From Beroe forskalii (Eukaryota; Ctenophora; Nuda; Beroida; Beroidae), in contig WFMF01000126.1 of the NCBI GenBank assembly GCA_011033025.1, positions 310,001-374,000 on the forward strand: 64,000 nucleotides of DNA, read 5' to 3'. Made by a program: the position numbers and the translations under genes. Below the pieces are notes generated by a model. It had not been told where the DNA came from and ran no database searches. It saw only the letters and a program-made list of their open reading frames with translations. Shown here piece after piece: positions 1-12,870 of this stretch. Each line of letters starts with the position of its first letter. The first letter of the stretch is position 1.

Positions 1-1703
1 ATTGCTCTTATCCTTAGATAAGCTCTCGTTCCTCTGATGGAACTTCGCTGTCGGATAGTTGATTGTAAAGTTTGTTGAACAGTCTATTATACCAGAGGAC
101 CAGTGACCAATTCGTTCTGTTGGTAGTATGGTTGCTTTTATTAGTCATGGTTGGCACATTCTTTCTTTGCTCTAGTTGTTACTTTTGAACCTTGGTATTA
201 CTATATTGCTACTATTTATAACCTAAAAACCGTTGGACGGTTTGTTTGGGTGAGTGACTGATCTCCTGTGGGTTTGGATGACGTCAATTACCCCTCCTGG
301 ACATTGACGTTGGAATTTAATTTACTTCCCTTGAACATTTACATTGGAAATTAGTACAGTATCTCTCCCTTACCTACCTCTTACATCATCTCCTCCCGAA
401 TGTTTTTTTGTGAAAATTTGATGCTGTTAATGTTTTCACAATTGAAATACGATGTGTAATGAGGTTGACAAAAACGTATTATAATTGAAACCTTCGTCTG
501 GGGGATTGCTGGTCGACCGGAGGAGGTCTGGAACGAAATGTCAAAGGGGGTTGACTCGAGTTGGGTGGATCAAGGCGGAGTAGGACCGGTGGATGGTCTG
601 AACTAGGGGTGGACCAGTAGGGGTCTGAACTGCTAATGGGTGGACAACCACGAGGCAAGGAGAGGGTATATCACAGTGCTGACCTTTGACTTGTTCAGAG
701 ATCAAGGAGCCTAAATCTTACAACTTAAAATAGACCTAACATAGATTTTCTTCATACTACACGTGTCAAGTCCACCTGAAAAGGTGGCGTATACAAACCT
801 TCGGTGACTGACCTGTCAGTCTCCGGACAGTGTTCAGGAAATCAGCCCTCCCGGAGATATCTCTACTTAGTCCTAGTGGAAATATTAAGTCAATAAATGA
901 AACGTTCTGCTCTTACCTCTCTTCTTTACAGAGGAAGAGGTTTTAGAACTGTCATGATTTGATACGCTTTCTTCATCTTGTAATCACTCTATGCTGCTGC
1001 TGCAGATCGAGTGACTAAGAATACCAATATCACGTGATTAACCAATATCACGTGATTAACTGTTTATAGCTATCTCACTTAATCTATACATCTATCTTAC
1101 AAACCAAATATTTTTCTTTCTTAAGTCTATGAGTGTCTATTCTATCTGAAAAGATGAAGGACACGTTGATATGTGTACTCTTCACCTGTGTCTATTGCAG
1201 CGTAAATTGCCGTATTTTGTTCAGCGTTCTGAACGAAATATTATTGCGTTCAGGAACGCTGTCTACATGTCTTACCAGAATTTTCCTTTCACTACACCCC
1301 ATAACTTATAAACTGTACAGTCACAGCCACGTGGCTAGGAGGGGCGTGGAACGGTGTCGAACAGTGCAAACATTTGACTTGTTCACAGATCATTAGATCT
1401 AGCACCTACATCAGACTGCATGAAAAAAACCATCAATATATGTTAGTCTTCACACGTGTCAATTTCTTATTAAAGGTAGAGGACACACTGACAATTTTTT
1501 TCCTGTTTTTGATTCCAGTGGATCTTTTCTTTTTTGATGTTACCCACTTATGTAAAACATGATATCGTGACATAAGAAAATGGCAGCTTTCATCAGAATA
1601 CGAAAGTGGCGCTCCAGCACCTCGCCATTACCTCTTTGCTTCCTTAGAATGGGAAGAAGTGTATTTTCCTTTCACAGCACCCCCATCTAGACTAAATTAT
1701 AAA
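1..1703. other. No gene recognised; 5' flank of repeat region
   Basis: I see no exon with both conserved protein similarity and splice sites. Two copies of a short motif containing the palindrome CACGTG sit 18 bp apart at 1031-1036 and 1049-1054; a third isolated copy lies at 2187-2192. A segment at about 660-710 recurs in diverged form at about 8100-8150, and more weakly near 1338-1390, so this stretch belongs to the same repeat landscape as the following 6 kb. Confidence 0.5.
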
Positions 1704-1955
1704 GTGTATTAGCCAATTTTGAGGGTACTTCTAGGCGTGCAATAATAAGTAATATTGCACTCCTCACATTGGCTAATACACTAAGAGCATGGCAAATGGT
1801 CATGACGCTAATAAAATTATTGCACTCGGCTTCGCCTCGTGCAATAATTTTGTATTGTCGCACTCGGCCTGCTCCTCGTGCGACAATACAAATTATTGCA
1901 CTCGGCTACGCCTCGTGCAATAATTTATATTAGCGCATTCCCAGCCATGCTCTAA
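1704..1955. repeat. Nested foldback with three internal hairpins
   Basis: An outer 14-bp inverted pair (1704-1717 with 1768-1781) is followed by three consecutive perfect or near-perfect hairpins. Each hairpin has a stem ending in GCACTCGGC on one side and GCCTCGTGC on the other (about 1813-1850, 1851-1890 and 1890-1926). A further inverted pair, containing AGAGCATGGC and GCCATGCTCT, encloses them (1784-1793 with 1945-1954). It looks like a non-autonomous foldback or MITE with repeated hairpin cores. Confidence 0.75.
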
Positions 1956-2629
1956 GCGTGTATTACTGATGGGCATGAAATCCCTCTCGGAGCTAATGTT
2001 ACACCTCCCTAAGCTTGCTGGACTTAGCCCTTCTTTAACATTGGAAATAATACATCAATAGTACATCAATAATTAATGATCAATGAAACGTTCTGCTTCT
2101 GAGCGTTGTAGATATTGTCTCCATCATCATCACATCCTGTATTATATGTGTCTACCCCTTCCATAATACTGAGTCAATACCGGTATCACGTGATTTTACA
2201 GGGGTTTGAAATGAATAGAATGAAGTATCATAGCATCGCATAAATCAACCATATATTCACTCTTATACACGTGTCTATTCCTTCTGAAAGGTGAAGAACA
2301 CGGTGATTTGCTGCACCAACATCTGCCAGTTCCCAAAGAGCGTTCAGTTACGCTGTCAGATCTTTTGTTAGTAATGTCTTATCTCTGTCATATCAGATGT
2401 CTTACTGACCCCTACTGAGCTACTGGAGCCAACAAGACTCCTCCCTGGGCTAGCCGTATTGATGTATTAAACATTGGAAATCAGCTCTTCTGAGCATTGT
2501 AGATATCTTCCTCTTATCTACACCGTGCTCATAGTACAGTATACCTCCGTATCATTGGATATACCTCCCTAAAGTAAGGCTAGCTGGACCTAGCCCTACT
2601 TTTACATTGGAAATAATAAATCAATGATT

Positions 2630-5600
2630 AAAATGTTCTGCTTACGTTTCGGGGTTCATTTTTACTTGGGGATATTGAAAGTTCCAATTCTATTCCTCTG
2701 AATTAACATGTCTCTCGACTGGGGCGTTTCTCTGTGAATACATTTTTTGTTTCATTGCCTATATATTCAGGCATCACCCGAGTGTTTACGGCCTTTTCCT
2801 CATCCGTGTTGGGAAGCTCATATAAACTACTGGTAAATACTTTGCTCAAGATACAGTGTTCCATATGCATATTATCATTTGCTGTGGTTATCCTGCTCAG
2901 CTGGGTGTTTGCTGATATCATTAGAGGAGGTGAGTATTTGTGTTATACTCTTCATGTAACTCAAGATATAGTGTACCTTGTTATTATTGGAAGCAGCTTC
3001 ATTCTTCAGCTTTTATTTTAGAATTCCTTACCTGGACTCGGCATTTAGATTGCATCTATTATACTCTTCAGCTTTCCCGAAGCTAATGAGACATCAATCT
3101 AAGTCATCCGACGGAAAGTTTAACCAAACTTTTGCTAAAATGCAAAAAAAAAACGTCCTGCATGGGCTGATGTAAGTTCTCTTCGTCTCTTATAATAACT
3201 TCAAGATCCTTGGTTTTAAGGTATAAACCATTTTGTCTTCTACCAGCATCCCATTTGGGGGGACTAGATAGACAGTATCTATTGTTCAGTCAATAGCTGC
3301 TGAAACTAGATTTCTTATATACTTATATAGCAGCTCTCTCATTCAGGCAAACACTAGAGCGTTTGGAAATTGGGGTCCACCATCAGCGTGAAAGTAAGAT
3401 CAGGTTCATTTTCCGGAAGCAAGTGAGATATCCATCCTGGTTGACGGTTGCAGTGTCTGGTTTATTTTGTAAGCCATACTCTTATCCTCGATAGTGAGTT
3501 TTAGGCTCGTGCCTCTGGCTCGTTTGATGTTCCGATTCCTTCCATCTGATATGCAGTCTAGTGTACCGCCTGGTTGTTGACATTTTCCTCTATCCAGAGT
3601 ATGTTTAATACTGAGGGGGGGGGGGGAGAAACATGACCACCTTGTTCGTTAAGTCCCGTGCTTCTTTCCCATTCGGTAAGAAAGTCAGCAGGTTGTCATT
3701 CCGTCCAATTTTCTGATCTTTGTCCAATGAAACTGAATACAGTGTCATTAACCTCTCGAACAACGCATGCTGCACGCATGCAGCGCTGGTGTTTGCCCAA
3801 ATCGGTGCGTTTTCGAGTCACAGAAAAACCGTTCGCTTCCCACTCTTTTACTCTTTGTTGGGAAGCTCATAATATTATCTACAATTTTCTGCAGTGTTCC
3901 GTATTATCATTTGCTGTAGCTAATCTGCTCAGCTGAGTGATTGCTTGATACTACAGCTGTAAGTATTCTCATTTGCCACTTTTCATGTTCTAGCTTACTC
4001 AAGATACAGTGTTCCGTTTTATGATTAAGTATTATTGGATGCAGCTGCATTCTTCAGCTATTGCAGCTGCATACGTCTGCTGTTGAATCCTGCTATGTTT
4101 TCTTGATATACACAACGTTCTGCTTCATCCCGGGCTCCATATCCTCGGTTTCAATTCCTCTGAATTACCTCTGAATGTCTTCTGGCTGTGGTGTTTATAT
4201 TATCTGTTGATCCAGGCTTGCTTTCCCCTGGATCCCGAGGGCATCGCCTTCAAATGCTGAGGGTGAAGGAAAACTATAAAATACCTAATACACTAAAAAT
4301 TATGATAAGCATTTCGAATTCACTGATCTATGTCCAATAGATCTGAATACAGTGTGATTTTCCTCTCATTCTCAAACAACGTATGCAACACTTTTGTTGC
4401 GTTTTCAGTGCGTTTTCCTGTGAGTCTCAGAAAAGTGTCTGCTTCCCACATTTTTCCTCCTAAAACTAACTCTTTGTGAAGGTTTCATGCTTGTATAAAT
4501 TTTCTCGGTTATGCCAAAATTTTATGTAATATCACCTTACTATATATTAATATAGCTGCTGTGTGTCAGATAACTGGGAGTTGCCTCGTGTGTCTCCATC
4601 ACAATGGAAGATATCAGTGTGCTATCTGCAGTTTTATCAGGTCTCTTTAATAGCATGGTACCGCAAGTGCAAACCTTCTTTGGTGTATCCGAATCTCGGT
4701 ATTCCACATCCTTCTTTGTCGGATCCGAATAAGTCGACACTGTCGCCGACATCGGATTCAGGGTTTCCTTGAACCGATCTCGTCAATCTCCATCTTTCTC
4801 GTTTACTTGAAAGATACAGTGAACCCTGATAACGTTGCATCAGCTGGCATCCCTCACTTCTTCGATTTCTCGCCTTTCTTTTTCACGCTTTCTCTCAGCT
4901 TCATCTTTCTATAGAGTGTACTCCAGACTCCTCTTCTGTTGCCTTTCTTTAAACTTCTTCCTATCCATTGCCATGAAATTATAAGAAGGGACAAGAAATT
5001 GAACTTAGACGCTGGAAATAAGATGGTAAAAAATATGAAATAATGAAGATATGAACAATGAACAACCCATTTTTCTTAAAAAACATATTTTCGTGGACCT
5101 GTCGTCGACCGATTGAATGATCTAACATTGAATGGACCCTATTCTCCTATTGCTATTAGTTTCCGCAACGTTCTCCAGACTTTGGAATGTGACGAGGGTT
5201 TTGGCTTTCATGAACAACATATTTTGTTTGGTCCAAACAAAATATGTTGTTCATGGAAGCCCGATTACACATGGGGGGGGCGTGTGATTTCCAGATCTTA
5301 TGGCTCCACAGATACCTATTACCTACTAAAGCATAATTGATGAGTTGCTCTAACATGACTTATCCTTATTCCCCAAGCGTCAAGTTGGTTGTTCGGGCAT
5401 TGTTACAATACGTAAGTCTATAATTGGATGGGCAATTATTGGCCAGATACTCAACCTATCTTGGGCCCAAGAATTGAAATTCAGCTCGACTTAATTTGTC
5501 AGATCTTCGTTTATTAAATGACATTGTTTAAAGTTTACTTTTTACTATATAAGTATATAGTACTTTCTCAATAACCGCTGATGTTAAATAACCGCTGATT

Positions 5601-7560
5601 TGATACTGTTCTTAAAAAGTCTTCCATTTCACCTATTCACTTTCGATTTATATTACTGATCATCTTATGTACATCTCAATCTGACCGATTTGTCAGCTTC
5701 CAACCTCCGTGTTTCCCTCTATTTCCACTTGTTCTCTTGTTACCAAGATTGAGTCGTGACTTTGTATGAGCAATGACTTTGTGTGGTGGGCTCTGTACTT
5801 TATACTACATTGATTCTTGAGTTCTTCTTCGCTGAGATCTTTTGGTTTCGCGCCAGCTGTAAACAATAAGGGGTTGTGTACGGGGATGGGTAGTAATAAG
5901 GGCAGGGGTTTGTAGGGATAATCCAATTTGAAAATCGTCATCTTCCCACACTTTTCCTCCTTGTTGAGAAGTTTATATAAGATTTTCTGCCTACGTTTCG
6001 GGTTTTATTAAGAGGATCTTGTTAATTCCACTTCCATTCCTGTGAATTAACATGTCTTCCGACTGGGGCGTTTCTCTGTCGAATCATCAGTATCCTCTGC
6101 ATTATCCATCCTTCCGTGATCAGGTAGCGACTGAGTTTTGGCGGCCTTTCCCCCTTGTTGGGAATTAGCTCATATCTATTTGCTCTAATAAGGTTCATAG
6201 CGGCTGTGGTGTTTATCAGTTGATCCAGGCTAGCTTTCCCATGGATCCCAAGGACATTGCCTGCTAACGCTGAGAGTGAAGGAAACTATAAAATACCTTG
6301 GTTTACCTTATCCACTAAAATATTATGATAAGCATCTAATCACTGATCTTATTCCAATAAAACTGAATACATTGTGATTCCCCTGTCGTACAACGCATTT
6401 GCTGCGTTTGCAGTGCGTTCTCGAGTGAGTCTCGGAAAAGCGTCCGCTTCCCACTTTCCTCCTTGTTGGCAAGCTAATGCACACTTTTCTCAAGATACAT
6501 TGATCCCTGTGGCCTGTTACCATTTGCTGTAATTACACTGGGTGGGTAGCGGTTGTTTACAGAGGTTAGTACCTGTATTCTTACTCTTCATATTCATAGA
6601 TACAATCTACATCTTACTCAAGATACTGTCATGCCCCTTGTTAATACTTTACTATTTAATACTCGATGCAGCTACATTCGTCAGCTTTCGAATTCCGGCT
6701 GTATGATGTTACGGACGTTTTTCTCACACAATGATGAGCTTGTGAAGATAATCAAAACTCCACCAGTTTCGCCCTAGGGCGTGCTTAGAATTGCTTATCA
6801 AGCCAGCGTTGGAAGTTATAATTCAACTCATACCCATTGTTCGGGCAACTTAGTATAAGCTGCTTGTATTTCTTGTATAGAGTAACTTATTACTCATTGT
6901 ATTCTTATTATTTAGCCCTATTGGAAGTAAAACACCAATAAATAAAATGTTCAGCATCAGCCTTTCCTCTGTAGTAGATATCTTCCACTTCTGAGAAGCT
7001 TATCCACACCTTGCTCTTATTAATCTTGATACTCTATTCCATTCTCGGGAAGCAGATATGATGTCCATCCAGGTAGACGGTTATCTTGCAGTGTCTGATG
7101 ATTCTTGTAAGCTCTTATCCTTGATAGTGAGTCTTAGAGCTCGTAATTTCGGCTCGTCTGATGTCCTGATTCCTCCCATCTGATTTGGAGTCTGTGGAAG
7201 CGTCTGATTGTTGACGGCCTTTTCCTCCGTGTTGGATAGATAATATCTACATTTTTCTCAAGATACAGTGCTCTGTGTTATAATTTTCTGTAACCATACT
7301 GCTCAGCTGAGTGGTTGCTGACATTGTCAGAAGTGATATTCTCATGGATATTTCTCAATCTTCATGTTTGGAGAGACAATCTCCATCTTCTGGTATTTTC
7401 AGAGATTATGCCATATTCTCACTCCTCATAGAGAGACTGCCTCCATCTTATTCAGGATGCTGTGTAGTGTGTACCTTGTTATCATTGTACACTCTACAGC
7501 TTTTTAATTCCTGCTATATGATTTAGCCTTCACACATACACGTTTTCCATATCACGGACG
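2630..7560. repeat. Array of degenerate kilobase-scale repeat units
   Basis: Several blocks recur in the same orientation with 70-85% similarity by eye. Block A (GTTGGGAAGCTCAT... CTCAAGATACAGTG) is near 2790, 3855, 6460 and 7225. Block B (AATTAACATGTCT, then GACTGGGGCGTTTCTCTGT) is near 2700 and 6048, with a weaker relative near 4150. Block C (TTGATCCAGGC...) is near 4205 and 6215. Block D (AAACTGAATACA, then CGTTTTCGAGTC) is near 3730, 4335 and 6360. Block E is at 3410-3600 and 7050-7220. The order of blocks is partly conserved, which suggests a diverged tandem or segmental array rather than scattered elements. No coding potential was recognised. Confidence 0.7.
5203..5261. repeat. Near-perfect hairpin, about 27-bp arms
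   Basis: The left arm contains CATGAACAACATATTTTG and the right arm its reverse complement CAAAATATGTTGTTCATG, with almost no loop. One mismatch is visible near the base of the stem. It is distinct from the MITE families elsewhere in the window. It could be the remnant of a small foldback or a hairpin RNA source; the sequence alone does not tell. Confidence 0.7.
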
Positions 7561-10083
7561 TTTAGCTCACACAATGATAACCTAGTGAAAATACTGAAAA
7601 CAATGTGGAATTTGTCCTTCATAAACCAGTCGGTCTAAACTTTCTATCATATAATTCGAGGATTTTAGTTCTCTTCTTGACTTAAGTCCCCTTGGTTAAA
7701 TTCGACATCAGATGCTTTGTTGTTTAGCATTTTAATCTCTTCAGTCTGCGCTCGATCCCCTTTGAGAAGATATGGCAGGGGAATATACCAACTCCTTTAA
7801 TAATTATCTGTAATTACTGAATAAAAAGAGCTCAATTACCTCTACCACTTTCCAAAATAATGCTGGTAATTTAGCGCATGGTTCCCCACTGGTCTCCAAG
7901 GATCCACTGGATCCTGTTGCTCCACTTTGGCCCACTGCTCTTCTGGACCCTGCTGTTCTACTCGGTCCCGCTGTTAATCTAGCAAACAGATTCCCCGCTT
8001 TCCCCACCCAAACCTTCGCCCTCCCGCCGCTACTAGTCCAAAATCCCCTGTGGGGGAACTAGTGATCTGGGGTAGCCCAAATCGCTTGTCTGCAACGAGT
8101 CAAGGAGAGGGCGTGTCACAGTGCCGACCTTAGACTTGTTAAGAGATCACAAACCTTCATCTGATAACATCAAATAAACCAATGGATGGATTCCGTAATT
8201 TTGAGTTGCATTATTAAGAAAAGAAATGGTACTTATAATGATAATAATATAATGATTATAAGTGAGATTATTATGATAATCTCAGTGCTGAATTTTTCTT
8301 CTTTTCACCTTCATTGGTGTCCGTACTTGCCGTTCATCTCTGCTCGTAATTTCTCCCTGTCCCCGCCCAATCGCTCGCCTTCCTGCCGCCCTAGTCATCG
8401 TCCAAACTCCCCTGTGGGGGAACTAGCGATCTGGGGAAGCCATATTCATAAAAAATAAAGCAATTTTACCGAATCAATTTGGATTCCACTCATCTGGTGA
8501 ATTGATAGACTTAAAATGTAGGCTAAATGAAAGTTTCTGCGCAAACAATGGACCTCTTCCTGAACCCGGTTGAAATTTCAGGCGGTTTCTCTTCTGCATT
8601 ATGCCGTTCATTAACCAGTGTGATATATTTTTTCAAGCAGTCAGCCCCGGTGCACGGTCCTATCTTCTTGCTCATTCATACCATTCAACTCATTTCGGTA
8701 GATTTGATCCCATTCCTGTTTTTATATACAGAAAACGTTTCGCATTCTCTGTCCTGATAAGTCGTCACAAGACGCTGGGCGTCTATTATGAAATGGGACT
8801 TATGGGAATTGTTTTCCTGGGTCATAACTTATCAGTAATTCTAATAAATTAGCCGGTACTGAATTAGTACGCTACTTGCTATTAAGGTTTAAAATACGGT
8901 TACTCTCCAACAGATACGTTCCCATAAGCCTAATGATCCGGAAGGATCAACCTACCATGGCATTTTAATGTTATGTTATAATATTTTAATACGGCGGAGC
9001 AGTGAACTCCGTATATTTGAATTACCTCCTGATGTTCGGAACACTATCAGGAGGTCGGAGTTCTCCATGTGTGTGTGTGTTCATTTGTTACGTAATTACC
9101 ACTGTTGTGAGAGAGTCATCTGGCATTTCTGGGAATGCAGGGTGTTCTGGATTCTCCACAGCCAACTCAGCCTCGTCTTCAGTGGAGCTCTTATTCATAT
9201 CAGCCATTAAATGAACCTGAGAGTAAGAGGACATATTTCAAAATTTTGTTATTGAATAATGTTCGACTATATCAATGAGTTCGCCATATGAATTATGAGA
9301 AGAAAAGAATATAAAATCAGCAGCCGTGCTGATAGTTGAATCCTTCTCCTCGGTGAAGCCCCTCACCCTATATAACGCCGCCTTCAGCGGATTGGGCGAT
9401 TCGTGGGGCTTATATACTTGACAATAGGTTTTTTGAATTTGAAATACTTTTAATTTCACATAAATTTATTTGAGATAATTAATGAATGATACCGCTACAA
9501 CACTTTTTTAATCCTTTCACCGGGCGACGGGCGTGCTGCGTGAGTTATCCAAGCATAGTGCAGGCGTAACGGTCATTATTTCTCAACAATGATGTATTTC
9601 ATGTCTGTTGTCGGCGCCTTTTCCCTCTTGTCTTTTCTTCGACCTTTGTACTCTGGTTAAACTCCTTAGATGTACCAATGCGTCGTTCACACTTATCACT
9701 TGGGACAATAGTGACATGATTAAAATAAAAATATTAAGAAAAAAAGGATCGATGGTTAAAAGATCAATTATACCGAGGAGGAACAGGTTTTCACTTTTTG
9801 GTAAACCTTAAAGAAAAGGAAAAAAAATGAAAAGAAAAATGGAAAGAAAAGAAAAGAAAAGAATTGAAGAAAATAATTATAAAAATAATTTATCAAGAAA
9901 ATAATTTAAGAAAAGAGTTTAAGAAAACAATTGACAAAATGATCAAAATTAATAGCAGCTGATCTTCATACATTGGGTTGATGATAGATTCCGAGCTTAT
10001 TTCTTCAATCTTCTGTATAAAACGGGTTCACTGGCGTGTTCTTTAAGCTAAGGGTCCCAGTTCTGACAAGTTCTTTGCTCTGA
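7561..10083. other. No gene recognised; dispersed repeat copies
   Basis: A segment around 7985-8080 (containing CCCCTGTGGGGGAACTAG) recurs at about 8345-8440, a diverged direct duplication. Downstream are AT-rich stretches and an AAAAG-rich purine tract (about 9810-9930). The open frames here are short, lack splice context and match no family I recognise. Confidence 0.5.
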
Positions 10084-10470
10084 CCAGGTGTCCCTGGTGT
10101 TTTAAGCCAGGTGTCCCTGGTCTTTTAAGCCAGGTGTCCCTGGTGTTTTAAGCCAGGTGTCCCTGGTGTTTTAAGCCAGGTGTCCCTGGTGTTTTAAGCC
10201 AGGTGTGCCTGGTGGTTTTAAGCCAGGTGTCTCTGGTATCTTAAGCCAGGTGTCCCTGGTGTTTTAAGCCAGGTGTCCCTGGTGTGTTATTAAGCCAGGT
10301 GTCCTTGGTGTGTTATTATGCCAGGTGTCCCTGGTGTGTTATTGAGCCAGGTGTCCCTGGTGTGTTATTGAGCCAGGTGTATCTGGTGTGTTATTAAGCC
10401 ATGTGTGTTATTAAGTCCCTGATGTTTTTAAGGCAAGTGTCTTCGGTGTGTTTTATTAAGGCTAAGCGAC
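10084..10470. repeat. Minisatellite, about 23-bp unit
   Basis: About fifteen direct copies of a unit close to CCAGGTGTCCCTGGTGTTTT plus AAG are present. The first copies are nearly identical. Later copies (from about 10280) carry a GTGTTATTAAG spacer variant and decay towards the right-hand end. Each unit contains a small palindrome, CCAGG...CCTGG. Confidence 0.9.
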
Positions 10471-10740
10471 GATTTGATTTGGTGCTCATGAAAATGATAA
10501 ATATTCTGATGAAATTTTCAGCTACATCATTATTGATATTATTTGTCAAATCAGACAATAGACATACAGTTTGAGGTGTCATTATTGTCATAAAATGCAA
10601 AAGTGTCCCTATTCATCAATTCTTGATATCATGAAATCCTCACTTTCTTCATGATGTCTTCAAATCCAATTCTGGTTCGAATCCTGGATTTTTTCTTGGC
10701 TAGCCGCTCTTATTAAATAACCCTTAATATCTCAAAATCG

Positions 10741-10790
10741 CCATGACCAATTAGCGCGAGGGTTCATGTCAAACTGATTGGTCAATGGCA
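10741..10790. repeat. Short foldback, CCAATCAG family
   Basis: Inverted ends CATGACCAATTAG and CTGATTGGTCAATGG enclose a short core. It belongs to the same group as the foldbacks at 25284, 25631, 31454, 35807 and 57836, all ending in a version of GACCAATCAG. Confidence 0.55.
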
Positions 10791-12233
10791 AATGTAGTAA
10801 AGACTTATAAAGAGTAAGACTCGTGGCTTATATACCGTCGTTATCAATTTACTAATACTTTTAAAATCGAATGTAATTGTAATCCATAAAACCCTACCTG
10901 ATATGTGTGCTCATAGGTTGAAAGCAACAGGTCGAGAAGTAGGTTGAAAAGGTAGGTAGAAAGGGCTCAATAATAAAGACCCTTCTTGGCTTGGAAATTG
11001 CAGATCATGCTTTCAATCTTCAAGAGAGATGAGGAAAAGATAGTTCGTGTTGTGAAAACCATCCAAATTGGGGCACAGTGAAATTCTACATGTCCTTTCG
11101 ACCTTCTTTTCGACCTACTTTTCGACCTCTTGTTTTCGACCTATGAAGACACATATGCGTACCCGGACCCCTTTCTAAATATCATCTTTCCCAAAACCAA
11201 ATTTAACCATGTCATCCCTCAGTTCCAGAGATATTCTGAGAATTCTCTGCTCTCAGATTATGCCGAATCCGGGATTATCAATCGCTGGGGAACCGTGTGC
11301 CGGTGTGCAGGTAGATACTTGAATAATAAATTTTCAAAAATGACTCATAGTCACAATCATATTATTGTGAATGATGCATTGAGTTAAAATAAGTCCAAAA
11401 ATACTTAGTACAATTCGTCAATTCAATGTCTACGATTTTTCCAAAGACAGCACATTCTAATCAGTACATGTTTTTTGCAGGTGGAACAGTGGGTGAGAAG
11501 TGAATGGAAGTTGAGCAATCAGTCAGTCGCGAGGAATGTGAATCGAGTTTTTTGTTGTGACTTGGAGGAGAAATAATCCTGGATAATCTAACTCATCATC
11601 ATATCGTATATCTCACAAATTCTTGGATGAAGATTGCCTGTGGAGTGTGGGACTGGGTGTTCAAGGATAGACTCTATCATAGAGACTGGAGATTGCGCAC
11701 CTTTTAAACTGTTACAGATCACTGCGCTTTTGGACGTCTTTATAGATCACAAAATCTATGGCATTTTCAAAATTCAAGCGCCGCGCAGTAATACTTATTG
11801 TTATTCACTTTCATTTTTAATTTTCGTGATAATTATGTCTGATAAGGACATAATTAAATTGATCCTTTAATTATTTTTTGCTCACTAAATAAAGTATAAA
11901 AGTCTTGGTGAACAGATTACAGCACTTCTGTACCGTAGTTTGTACTGTAGTTTGTTGTACTTGTAGTTTTAGGGTTAGTGTTTTGACGCGCGTGATACTG
12001 ATAGCGTGCAAATGTGCTTTCAACATTTTTGCGCAATTAAACTGAATATCAAAATAAGTTTAGTCGTCATCCTGCAATTTGAAATTGAATTTTTTGGTTT
12101 CCAAAACGTGTTTCTTATTTTTCTTCTTTCTAATTCTTTCAACTTGAACTTCGCACGTATTTGAACCAAATCCAATTTACGAAACCTATTTTATTTCCGC
12201 TTCAAGTTCATGATCATCATCATGAAATTTTTG
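10791..12233. other. No gene recognised
   Basis: AT-rich DNA. An 85-residue open frame at 11130-11387 has no recognisable domain or splice context. I see nothing else I can support. Confidence 0.4.
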
Positions 12234-12345
12234 CCCCATGCAAAATGGACTATGCCAAAGCTGATGCTCCCCAGTCCCCTGTTTCAAACAGATGACTCAG
12301 ACTGGGGAGCATTGCATCAGCATGGGCCATAGCATGGCATGGGGG
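12234..12345. repeat. Imperfect foldback
   Basis: The left arm runs from CCCCATGCAAAATGG to GATGCTCCCCAGTC and the right arm from GACTGGGGAGCATTGCATC to GGCATGGGG. The arms are inverted with a few mismatches. It abuts the next, longer foldback directly. Confidence 0.75.
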
Positions 12346-12346
12346 C

Positions 12347-12607
12347 GGGCCTGGTATCACCATGCAAAAGAATCTATCTATCATCGATAGGCAGAGTTAG
12401 ACAAGCCTATTTTGCACGAGCGTCTTTGGAATCGTATCAGATTATCAGAAAAAAGGCGCGCGCAGCTCGCGAACACTGTTTGTTCGCGAGCGCCTTTTTT
12501 CCGATAATCTGATACGATTCCAAAGACGCTCATGCAAAATAGGCTTGTCTAACTAGTAACTCTGTCTATCGATGATAGATAGTCTATTGCATGGTTATAC
12601 CAGGCCC
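12347..12607. repeat. Long near-perfect foldback, about 125-bp arms
   Basis: The left arm (12347-12477) and right arm (12483-12607) are inverted copies with only a few small differences. The ends are GGGCCTGGTAT and ATACCAGGCCC. The centre is GC-rich, with GCGCGCAGCTCGCGAAC facing GTTCGCGAGCGC. The high arm identity implies recent insertion or arm homogenisation. I see no coding capacity. Confidence 0.9.
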
Positions 12608-12870
12608 GGTGATCCAGCCGCGAAGCGGCTGCGTCAGGGTAGGGTAGGGTAACATCCTACGACTGTGTCAGCAGGTGCGCGCGGCTCAGATTCGGAAGGG
12701 TCTTCCGAGCGACGCGCCGCGCGCTTGCCAGGCGTTGCCTGGACCCCTGCGCGCGCCCAGACGTTGTCTGGTCCATATTTTTCAAAAATATGGGCGCGCG
12801 CAGAGGCAAGAGGGGGCCACTGCTCAGGCAACGTCTAGCAACGCGGCTGCATCAGCGGGTCTCATAATGA
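12608..12870. repeat. GC-rich satellite-like segment with palindromes
   Basis: Adjacent to the long foldback is a GC-rich block with small palindromes: AGCCGCGAAGCGGCT at about 12618, and CATATTTTTCAAAAATATG at about 12772, flanked by inverted GCGCGC runs. A triplicated GGGTA run lies near 12640. Short open frames on both strands are products of the GC richness. Confidence 0.5.

Noticed and set aside
10084-10470. CRISPR-like array
   Set aside because: Units are contiguous 23-bp tandem repeats with no unique spacers, in a eukaryotic genome.
10640-10700. tRNA-like TTCGAATCC sequence
   Set aside because: The flanking bases do not form a T-stem and no acceptor stem or anticodon arm can be drawn.
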